This document shows positions 26,329-33,124 of a DNA stretch of 64,000 nucleotides, piece by piece (the stretch's first letter is position 1; each line of letters opens with the position of its first letter). A program made the position numbers and the translations under genes. A model generated the notes under the pieces. That model was not told the origin of the DNA. It ran no database searches and was given only the letters and a program-made list of their open reading frames with translations. Origin of the DNA: Thermomicrobiales bacterium (lineage in GTDB: Bacteria; Chloroflexota; Chloroflexia; Thermomicrobiales; UBA6265); contig JAMLHN010000004.1 in the NCBI GenBank assembly GCA_023957115.1, positions 85,551-149,550 on the forward strand, given 5' to 3'.

Positions 26329-26361
26329 CAGCTCGCAAGTATTCAGGGTGCGGGTGTTCGA

Positions 26362-26907
26362 CTACGCCGGGGTGACTTCCAACTCGGCCACGTCCGCGGG
26401 CAGGTCTGCCTCCGCCAGCAAAGCGCGTAGATCGAGGCGGCGATGGCCATTCATCATGTTGGCAATCGCTTCGTCATTGCTGAGATTCTGGAACTGGGGC
26501 CACTCGGACGGATCGCGGTCCCAGGCGAGCTCGATGCCGTTGAAGTCCGGATCGTGCAGATAGAGCGCGATGTGGGTGCCGTGATCGTTGTAGCCGTCGA
26601 TCTGCCAACCGTTCTCCCGCAACCGCTTGAAGGCGACCGCCAGATCGCGCCGGGTTGGGTAGTTGATTGCGAAATGATAGAGCCCCGTTGAACCGCCCGC
26701 GGGCGGTTGCCCACCCGCGCTTTCCCAGGTGTTGAGCGCGATGTGATGGTGATAGCCACCGGCCGACAGGAACGCGGCGGTCCCCATGTTGTAGAGCAGA
26801 TCAAACCCGAGCACGTCACGGTAAAACCAGATCGCGCGGTCGAGATCGGCGACCTTGAGGTGGACATGCCCGATATGGGTTCCGGCCGGGATGGATGGTT
26901 GGGTCAT
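26362..26907 (-). CDS. VOC-family protein (catechol 2,3-dioxygenase-like)
   Basis: 181 residues of the vicinal-oxygen-chelate superfamily. The N-terminal module begins HIGHVHLKVADLDRAIWFYRDVLGF, with HHHIALNTWES and LYHFAINYP next, and ends ALYLHDPDFNGIELAWDRDP, supplying the His/His/Glu metal site. The layout fits catechol 2,3-dioxygenase-like or related ring-cleaving members. It is a monocistronic gene between two toxin-antitoxin modules. Confidence 0.88.
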   Translation of the reverse strand: MTQPSIPAGTHIGHVHLKVADLDRAIWFYRDVLGFDLLYNMGTAAFLSAGGYHHHIALNTWESAGGQPPAGGSTGLYHFAINYPTRRDLAVAFKRLRENGWQIDGYNDHGTHIALYLHDPDFNGIELAWDRDPSEWPQFQNLSNDEAIANMMNGHRRLDLRALLAEADLPADVAELEVTPA

Positions 26908-26991
26908 GGGTGGTCTTTCAGTCGATAGGATACGGCTCTTTACTTACGTATAGTAAGTCAATCCGATGGCAACTTCAATGCTTGGCCAAAC

Positions 26992-27435
26992 TCATTCTGG
27001 TGTATTCAGTTCGACCAAAGAGAGGAATTGAGCGGGAGTGACGATCAGCGCCGAATCAGCCGCTCGATCTGTTGCCAGCAGTCCACGATCACCCGTGATC
27101 AAGAAGTCGACACCATTTCCAGCGGCCGCATCCAGCAAGTACTGGTCATCTGGGTCGCTACTGCGGACTGGCCAGGATGCCTGTTCCCAGGGCGGCATGC
27201 CAACTTCCTGGATCAGCTTGAGGAGAGATTCGAGCATGCCCTCTGTGATTCTCGAGCGGAAGTACGGTTTCTCACGCACCTTGCGGCGTAATTCCTCTGC
27301 GATACCTGGCGGAAACACCAAGGCAAGATCACCAGCAATCGCGCTTCGCACAACATGCACAGTAGCCGTTTGCTTGTCTGGATTGAGGAGAAAACTAAGG
27401 AAGACATTCGCATCGATAACGACGCACGTCCTCAT
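26992..27435 (-). CDS. PIN-domain toxin (COG1569-type)
   Basis: 147 residues of the PIN ribonuclease fold: VVIDANVFLSFLLNPDK with the first acidic residue, the middle EELRRKVREKPYF, then DPDDQYLLDAAAGNGVDFLITGDRGLL with the remaining acidic cluster. The start ATG follows the antitoxin stop directly (TAAATG). It is the toxin of a Phd-PIN module and resembles the three PIN proteins at 59615-61937. Confidence 0.88.
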   Translation of the reverse strand: MRTCVVIDANVFLSFLLNPDKQTATVHVVRSAIAGDLALVFPPGIAEELRRKVREKPYFRSRITEGMLESLLKLIQEVGMPPWEQASWPVRSSDPDDQYLLDAAAGNGVDFLITGDRGLLATDRAADSALIVTPAQFLSLVELNTPE

Positions 27436-27768
27436 TTATGCGACCCGCCCCTGCTCGGCGCGTCGACGTCGCTCGATTCGGTCCTCCTCGATCGCCCGCT
27501 GGACCAGTTCCTCAGCCGCCTCCGGGGTGAGATCCTTGTTCAGTTCCGCCTGTATTCGCATGATCTCTTCCAACTGTTCGAGGCGTTTCCTGCGCCGAAG
27601 CTCATTGTCGGATTCTTGCAGGCGTTGGTATTCGGCCGGCGAAACGAGAAAGACATAGGGCTCACCGTGATTCTCGACCAGCACCGCATCGACCTCTTCG
27701 CGCGCGCTTTTTACGACTGCACCAAACCGATTCTTCGCTTCCGTCGCACTCACGGTTCGATTGACCAT
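27436..27768 (-). CDS. Phd/YefM-type antitoxin
   Basis: About 110 residues. The Phd/YefM DNA-binding fold is seen in TVSATEAKNRFGAVVKSAREEVDAVLVENHGEP and VSPAEYQRLQES, followed by a charged helical tail (LRRRKRLEQLEEIMRIQAEL) that should bind the toxin. ATG 27768 is chosen because GGAGG lies 5 bp before it; an upstream ATG (27780) lies inside the operator palindromes. Confidence 0.88.
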   Translation of the reverse strand: MVNRTVSATEAKNRFGAVVKSAREEVDAVLVENHGEPYVFLVSPAEYQRLQESDNELRRRKRLEQLEEIMRIQAELNKDLTPEAAEELVQRAIEEDRIERRRRAEQGRVA

Positions 27769-27780
27769 CACAGCCTCCAT

Positions 27781-27811
27781 ATTAGCTAATACGGAAGCTA
27801 TTATAATAGCT
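27781..27811. promoter_or_regulatory. Palindromic operator of the Phd-PIN module
   Basis: Two perfect palindromes sit just upstream of the antitoxin gene: ATTAGCTAAT (27781-27790) and AGCTATTATAATAGCT (27796-27811). They share TAGCT-type half sites, fitting cooperative autorepression by the Phd/YefM antitoxin. Confidence 0.78.
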
Positions 27812-27908
27812 AATCGGCTTTCGTTGATCAATCACAACGCAACGCCTTCTCCTCTACAATCCTGCTCACAACTGTGACATTCCGACGACGGAGCGTAAGA
27901 CAATCCAA

Positions 27909-28859
27909 ATGACAGACATCCCTCGGCGACTCAAGGTCGGTCTTTTTCTTCCCGCGGGCGAACTCTTTTATATGGGAGGAACCCCACGCTGGGACGACAT
28001 CCTCGGTATGGCCCGCGACGCTGAGGCGCTCGGATTCGATTCGGTCTGGATTCTCGATCATCAGTTGATCGAGTCGGACACCCCGGGTTGGGAGGGTGTC
28101 GAGCATGGCGCCTGGGACTGCTGGTCGATTCTCGCGGCCATTGCCGCCAGCACCAGTCGTATCGAGCTCGGTCCGTTCGTCAGCAACACGCTGCTCCGCA
28201 ATCCCGCGTTGACGGCCAAGATGGCGGATACGGTCGATGAGATCTCCGGAGGGCGGTTCATCCTCGGGCTCGGTGCGGGATGGCACCAACATGAGATCGA
28301 AGCGTTCGGGTTCCCGTACGACCACCGCGCCAGCCGGTTCGAAGAAGCTGTCCAGATCATCCAGCCCTTGCTGAAAACCGGATATGTCGATTTCGAAGGA
28401 ACCTACTACTCCGCACGCGAGTGCGAGTTACGGCCGCGCGGCCCGCGTCCGAACGGACCACCGATTCTGATCGGCACCAAGGGCGAGCGGGTGATGCGCG
28501 TCGCCGCCCGGTACGCTGATATCTGGAACGCCGAATGGCTGGCCACCCCGGAAGAAGCGAATCCATTGCTCGAACGGATCGATGCGGCCTGTGTCGATGT
28601 CGGTCGCGATCCCGCCACGCTGGAGCGGACCTTCGGTCTCCTGGTCGACGCACCCGGCTGGATCGCTGCCGATCACGATGACTTCGCGACCATCCACCGG
28701 CTCGGGATCAAATCAGCACTGACCGGTTCGGCTGAGGAGATCGCAGCGGGACTGAACGCGTTTGCCGATCGCGGTACGACGCACGTGCAAATCTGGCTGG
28801 GACCGAATACTCGAGAGGGAATCGAAGCATTGGCCCCAGTATTGGAGTTGCTAACGTAG
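27909..28859 (+). CDS. LLM-class (F420-dependent type) flavin oxidoreductase
   Basis: 316 residues of the bacterial luciferase-like TIM-barrel family. Typical blocks are GFDSVWILDHQLI, SRIELGPFVSNTLLRNPALTAKMADTVDEISGGRFILGLGAGWHQHE, and LRPRGPRPNGPPILIGTKGER. The pattern fits TIGR03560-like F420-dependent oxidoreductases. It is a clear paralogue of the protein at 58674-59624, and like that one it sits beside a Phd-PIN module. It may form a transcription unit with the enolase-superfamily gene 51 bp downstream. Substrate unknown. Confidence 0.88.
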   Translation: MTDIPRRLKVGLFLPAGELFYMGGTPRWDDILGMARDAEALGFDSVWILDHQLIESDTPGWEGVEHGAWDCWSILAAIAASTSRIELGPFVSNTLLRNPALTAKMADTVDEISGGRFILGLGAGWHQHEIEAFGFPYDHRASRFEEAVQIIQPLLKTGYVDFEGTYYSARECELRPRGPRPNGPPILIGTKGERVMRVAARYADIWNAEWLATPEEANPLLERIDAACVDVGRDPATLERTFGLLVDAPGWIAADHDDFATIHRLGIKSALTGSAEEIAAGLNAFADRGTTHVQIWLGPNTREGIEALAPVLELLT

Positions 28860-28910
28860 CGCACCATTACCTTCTACTTTTTGCCCTTTACTCACAGATG
28901 GAGTGAATCG

Positions 28911-30116
28911 ATGAAGATCACGAAGATGCGGCTACGGGAGCTGACCGGGACGATCGAGCATCCGGAGGGACCATTCTGGGAAGAACGGTTGATCCGGCCG
29001 GTGGATGTCTATCCCGAGTTTCAAAAACAAACCGGGGCGGAGACGAATTGGCAACCGATCAAATCGGGCGAGACTACGAGCACCATCGTCTTAATCTTCA
29101 TCGAGATCGAGACCGACGCGGGGATCACCGGTCTGGGCGGTCCGGTCGATCGCGGAACGGCCGCGCATCTTCATCTCCACTACCGCAACAAGCTGATCGG
29201 GATGGATCCACTGGCTACCGAGCGCATCTGGGACATCCTCTATCGTGACGGCGTGCATGACCGCAAAGGCACGCCGATGTTCTCCATCAGCGCCATCGAC
29301 AATGCCCTCTGGGATCTGCGTGGCAAGGCGATGGGGCGACCGGTGCATGTGCTCCTCGGCGGTCCAACTCGGACCGAGCTCCCGGCTTACGCCTCGATGC
29401 TCGGGTTCTCCCTGGAGCCGGAGAAGGTCACTGCCCGGGCGAAGGAATACGCCGCCATGGGGTACGCCGCGCAGAAATGGTTCCCGCGCTGGGGACCGAG
29501 TGACGGTCGCGAGGGAATTCGCAAGAATGTCGCGCTGATGGAAAACTTGCGAGATTCAGCCGGGCCTGAAAGCGACATCATGATCGACGCGTGGATGTCG
29601 TGGGACGTACCGTACACCCTCGATATGGCCCAGCGGCTCAAACCGTATGAACCGCGCTGGCTGGAAGAACCGGTGTTGCCGGACAAGATCAAGCAGTACG
29701 CCGAGATTCGCGACAAATCAGTGGTGCCGATCTCCGGCGGCGAGCACGAGTACACGCGCTGGGGGATCAAAGAGCTGCTGGATGCGCGCGCTGTCGATGT
29801 GATGCAGGCGGATACCTATTGGGCCGGTGGGATCAGCGAGATGGTCAAGATCTGCCACCTTTGCGCCGCATACGACATCCCTATCGTGCCACATGGGCAT
29901 TCGGTGCCGGCCAATGTGCAGCTCTCGGCCGCCCTCTCACCGGTGGAGGTGCCCTATGTCGAGTTCCTGGTCAAATGGAACCAGATCCTGCAGTTCTTCT
30001 ACAAGGACCCGGTCGTGCCGGTGAACGGAACCGTGACGGTTCCGGCCAAACCGGGTATGGGCGTCGAGCTCGACCCGGCGAAGATCGACTCGGAGCGGGA
30101 GTTCACGGTCGATTGA
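28911..30116 (+). CDS. Enolase-superfamily enzyme (mandelate racemase/muconate lactonizing type, rhamnonate-dehydratase-like)
   Basis: 401 residues. The N-terminal capping domain is followed by the barrel with family ligands: Lys-containing AQKWFPRWGPSDG, Asp in MIDAWMSWD, Glu in LEEPVLPD and the SGGEHEYTRWGIKELL segment, then IVPHGHSVPAN with a catalytic His. The GEHEYTR block resembles L-rhamnonate and related acid-sugar dehydratases. ATG 28911 follows TGGAGTG; the frame is open from 28881. Reaction: probably Mg-dependent dehydration of an aldonic acid, but the exact sugar cannot be assigned. Confidence 0.87.
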   Translation: MKITKMRLRELTGTIEHPEGPFWEERLIRPVDVYPEFQKQTGAETNWQPIKSGETTSTIVLIFIEIETDAGITGLGGPVDRGTAAHLHLHYRNKLIGMDPLATERIWDILYRDGVHDRKGTPMFSISAIDNALWDLRGKAMGRPVHVLLGGPTRTELPAYASMLGFSLEPEKVTARAKEYAAMGYAAQKWFPRWGPSDGREGIRKNVALMENLRDSAGPESDIMIDAWMSWDVPYTLDMAQRLKPYEPRWLEEPVLPDKIKQYAEIRDKSVVPISGGEHEYTRWGIKELLDARAVDVMQADTYWAGGISEMVKICHLCAAYDIPIVPHGHSVPANVQLSAALSPVEVPYVEFLVKWNQILQFFYKDPVVPVNGTVTVPAKPGMGVELDPAKIDSEREFTVD

Positions 30117-30136
30117 GGCAACACATACGATGATGA

Positions 30137-30167
30137 ACGTTGACGCGCAGTAGCCGCACGTCAACGT
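30137..30167. terminator. Hairpin between convergent genes
   Basis: ACGTTGACG (30137-30145) and CGTCAACGT (30159-30167) form a perfect 9-bp stem with a 13-base loop, between genes ending at 30116 and 30183. There is no U-tract; the role is inferred from position. Confidence 0.5.
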
Positions 30168-30182
30168 ACATCGCGACAGCGA

Positions 30183-31823
30183 TCAGTTCATTTCCGCCAG
30201 CGCCTTTGTGATCTCCGGAGCAGCCCGCATGGCCAGCGCCGCAATCGTCAGCGTCGGATTACCGGTGCCGGTGGTGGGGAAGAGACTGGAACCGGCAATC
30301 CAGAGATTGGGATGGTCCCAGGTCCGGCCAAAGGAATCGGTAACGGACGACGATTGCTCACTTCCCATACAGCAGGTGCCCATGACATGCCCCGCCCCCT
30401 GGACGGCCTCGACATGCGTCAGCTGGGTGGTGCCAAGCGCATCGAAGATGGCGGTGAATTGATCGCGCGCGGCCGCGAGTGCGTCCTTGGCATAGTCATC
30501 GATCACATAGTGCAGCTCGGGCCTGGGCAAACCGATGGCATCCATTTTGTCCGAAAGCGTGACGCGGGAATTCGGGTCTGGAAGCTGCTCGCAAAGCGCA
30601 GCCATACGGACAGCCCGCACATTGAGCTTGGCGACCTGATCGTAGAGATCGGTCCCCCACATGCCTTGCTCGATCAAGTTCACCGACCAGGAAACGGGAT
30701 CCATTCCCGGCCACGACCAACCATCGTTGCCGATCTCGATCCGGAATGCACCGCGAGTCGACCGCTCGTCACCGTCGCGCAACTGCTCGATACCAGCGGT
30801 CGACAAGGGTGACCGGTAGGGTCCCATCGGATCGTTGGCAAGCGCGTACGAGAGCTGGGATGGATGGTCCATCAGGTGACGCCCGACCAGGTCGCTGGAA
30901 TTGGCGAGCCCGTTGGGCAGCTTGTCCGTGGCCGACATCAGGAGCAGCTTGGGGGTCTCGATCGCATGCGCCGCGACCACCACGATCTTTGCGGTCAGCG
31001 ATTCGTCGGTCTTGTCGGGCCGGCGGTAGTGGACCGTGGTGATCGCGCCGTTCTCGTCCGCATCGAGCCGAAAGACCACGGAACTGTCACGAATCTCCGC
31101 CCCAGCCTGCGTCGCCAGATCGAGATGCACGGTCGCGTCGTATTTGGCGCCGATCGGGCACATGGGAATGCAAAACGCATTGCCGCAGCATTGTGGCCGT
31201 CCGTTGTACTCCGCCTCGGTGCTCACCCGGGCGGCCGGGGTGGCCAGGACTTCGAGGTCGAGTGTTCGTGCAGCCGCCTCGAATTTCTTGTCCGACCAGG
31301 TCAATGGAATCGCCGGCATCGGGAAATCGCCGCTGCGGGGTGCGCCATTGAATTGACCGGAATCCCCGGCCACGCCGATCGTCTGCTCCGCGGTCAGATA
31401 CCACGGTTCGAGATCGTCATAGGTGATCGGCCAGTCGACGGCGACACCATAGGTCGACTTCATGGAAAAGTCGTTCGGGATCAGGCGAATCGCCGTTCCG
31501 AGCCAGTGCCAAGTCGTACCGCCCACCAACCGTTCGTAGTTGCTGGCGAACATATCGGGCCCGGTCTGGACGTAATAACTCTGCGGATCGAGCGACGACG
31601 GGGTCGGCGCCCAGGGGGAGTTGGGATAGGCCGCTTCGGGCAACGACGGGATGGCGCTGGCAAACGCACGCGACACGCCGGTGCTGCGGTCCATGGGCGG
31701 TCCCGCTTCCAGGATGATGACCTTCGCGCCCGATTGGGCAAGCTGCCAGCCGATCAGCGCGCCGGCAACCCCCGAGCCAACGATCGCCACATCGCAGTCG
31801 AATCCAGATTGCTGGTTGGTCAT
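30183..31823 (-). CDS. GMC-family oxidoreductase (sugar/alcohol dehydrogenase large subunit)
   Basis: 546 residues. The FAD-binding Rossmann motif VAIVGSGVAGALIGWQLAQSG is at the N-terminus; NYERLVGGTTWHWLG and the C-terminal VQGAGHVMGTCCMGS and SLFPTTGTGNPTLTIAALAMRAA are GMC signatures, including the catalytic His region. A Cys-rich stretch (GRPQCCGNAFCIPMCPIG) resembles the large subunits of membrane gluconate/fructose/sorbitol dehydrogenases. It is translated 15 bp after a small-subunit gene, so the two form a periplasm-facing dehydrogenase complex; no cytochrome subunit is adjacent. Confidence 0.9.
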   Translation of the reverse strand: MTNQQSGFDCDVAIVGSGVAGALIGWQLAQSGAKVIILEAGPPMDRSTGVSRAFASAIPSLPEAAYPNSPWAPTPSSLDPQSYYVQTGPDMFASNYERLVGGTTWHWLGTAIRLIPNDFSMKSTYGVAVDWPITYDDLEPWYLTAEQTIGVAGDSGQFNGAPRSGDFPMPAIPLTWSDKKFEAAARTLDLEVLATPAARVSTEAEYNGRPQCCGNAFCIPMCPIGAKYDATVHLDLATQAGAEIRDSSVVFRLDADENGAITTVHYRRPDKTDESLTAKIVVVAAHAIETPKLLLMSATDKLPNGLANSSDLVGRHLMDHPSQLSYALANDPMGPYRSPLSTAGIEQLRDGDERSTRGAFRIEIGNDGWSWPGMDPVSWSVNLIEQGMWGTDLYDQVAKLNVRAVRMAALCEQLPDPNSRVTLSDKMDAIGLPRPELHYVIDDYAKDALAAARDQFTAIFDALGTTQLTHVEAVQGAGHVMGTCCMGSEQSSSVTDSFGRTWDHPNLWIAGSSLFPTTGTGNPTLTIAALAMRAAPEITKALAEMN

Positions 31824-31838
31824 GTTCTGGGTCCTCGC

Positions 31839-32381
31839 TCAGCTCACGCTATTTGCCGGAATGAGTGGATCGGTCGAGGGCTCATCGGCCCAGCCGCCAT
31901 AGAAGTGACAGACTGCCCAGGAAAAGGTGTACATAGCCTGCCAGGAGGTCATCTGGTAGTAGGCGCTTCCGCGGTCGGGCAGCGGCCGGCCGGCAAACAG
32001 GTCGGCATACCAGAACTTGAGGATGACCTCAGCGGTCGCCTTCGCCAGATCCGGCTCGATCGGCTGACCGGGCGCCGGTGGGTTTGCGCGGAGCTCCTCG
32101 AAACCGGATTCCAGCGCGTCATCGGTGAAGATCAACTGATAGAGCACCGTTGCCCGCTGGGTCGTGAAGTTGCCACCGCCACAAAGGGTTTGCGAGAGGT
32201 CGATAAGCTGTTGCAGACGATCAGGGTCGACCGATACCGGGGTGGCTTGCGCCGCAACCGCATCGGTTCCCAGGTGCACTGCCATTGCCGCCGAAGCAAC
32301 CGATCCGAGCAAGAGGCGGCGACGAGTCAGCTCGATCGGGAGGGGCTGCGCGAAGGACAGCCCAATCTGTTCATCGTTCAT
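31839..32381 (-). CDS. Gluconate/sorbitol dehydrogenase-type small subunit (twin-arginine)
   Basis: 180 residues. A twin-arginine signal (IELTRRRLLLGSVASAAMA) leads into a mature protein starting AQATPVSVDPDRLQQLIDLSQTLCGG, typical of the gluconate 2-dehydrogenase subunit 3 / FAD-dependent sugar dehydrogenase small-subunit family. It escorts the GMC subunit through the Tat pathway. ATG 32381 is chosen for AAGGTGG upstream; the frame is open further. The tail contains YYQMTSWQAMYTFSWAVCHFYGGW. Confidence 0.82.
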   Translation of the reverse strand: MNDEQIGLSFAQPLPIELTRRRLLLGSVASAAMAVHLGTDAVAAQATPVSVDPDRLQQLIDLSQTLCGGGNFTTQRATVLYQLIFTDDALESGFEELRANPPAPGQPIEPDLAKATAEVILKFWYADLFAGRPLPDRGSAYYQMTSWQAMYTFSWAVCHFYGGWADEPSTDPLIPANSVS

Positions 32382-32580
32382 CGTCCACCTTCTCTTTCGG
32401 TTTGGGTTCCCGATGACATCCAGGGCATCGCACACATCGCCCGACACGTCCGGAATAGCTACGTTCTCAGCTTCGGTCTCGCTCGGTGCATGGTACAGGG
32501 GAAGTGGTCCATTTGTCTCTGGCTCGATTTGCGGATCGGCGCATCGCCGTCTCTGGAGATCGAGCCATGCGCGAGCACGT

Positions 32581-33042
32581 TCAACTCAACGGCTCGGCAT
32601 GCGAATCGAGATGGGCAACCACTGCCGCAAGCATGGTCTCCAGCTCGGCAAGCTGATCGCCGTCGAGCGCACCCTCCAGCGAGGTACGAATGGCCCGGCC
32701 CAACACCGTGCGGGCACGTTCCGCCAGCTCGAAGCCCTCGGGGGTCATGCGGATGAGACTGCTGCGATTATCCTCGGGGCACGTCGTTCGCTCGATCAGC
32801 CCGCGCGCCTCCATCCGCCGGAGCTGGTGCGAGAGGCGGCTCTTCTCCCAGGCCAGGCCGCATCGCAGCTCGAAGGAATGCAGTGACTCATTCGGGGTCT
32901 CGAGGAGCGCGATCAGCACGGCGGCATCGGCATCGGACAACCCGGTTTCCCGGTAGAGCGCACGGTTGATCTGCCCGGCCAGATGGCCATAGACGACCTG
33001 CAGGCGACTCCAGGCAATGATGGCGGCATCGCATCGGTCCAT
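32581..33042 (-). CDS. MarR-family transcriptional regulator
   Basis: 153 residues with a winged helix-turn-helix: ETGLSDADAAVLIALLET, RCGLAWEKSRLSHQLRRMEARGLIER and wing TCPEDNRSSLIRMTPEG. It is divergent from the LLM-FAD fusion gene. ATG 33042 is preferred to the upstream start at 33072 because the latter lies inside the operator; a -10 (TATACT) and -35 (TTGACG) place transcription start at or very near this ATG, so the message is probably leaderless. It likely represses both divergent promoters. Confidence 0.9.
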   Translation of the reverse strand: MDRCDAAIIAWSRLQVVYGHLAGQINRALYRETGLSDADAAVLIALLETPNESLHSFELRCGLAWEKSRLSHQLRRMEARGLIERTTCPEDNRSSLIRMTPEGFELAERARTVLGRAIRTSLEGALDGDQLAELETMLAAVVAHLDSHAEPLS

Positions 33043-33064
33043 AGAAGCGAGTATAGCGCCGATT

Positions 33065-33109
33065 GTTGACACGTCAACCTCGCTCGATCATACTGGTTGA
33101 CGTGTCAAC
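33065..33109. promoter_or_regulatory. Divergent promoters with paired MarR operators
   Basis: GTTGACACGTCAAC (33065-33078) and GTTGACGTGTCAAC (33096-33109) are reverse complements with perfect 6-bp arms, 31 bp apart. The first covers both -35 boxes: TTGACA (33066-33071), 17 bp, CATACT (33089-33094) forward; TTGACG, 16 bp, TATACT (33055-33050) in reverse. The second covers the forward start point. This explains repression of both genes by the MarR protein. Confidence 0.82.
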
Positions 33110-33124
33110 TATGGAGCTTCCTGC

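Noticed and set aside
30864-32756. Long plus-strand open frame (630 residues)
   Set aside because: Opposite the GMC dehydrogenase, small-subunit and MarR genes; shadow of high-GC coding DNA.
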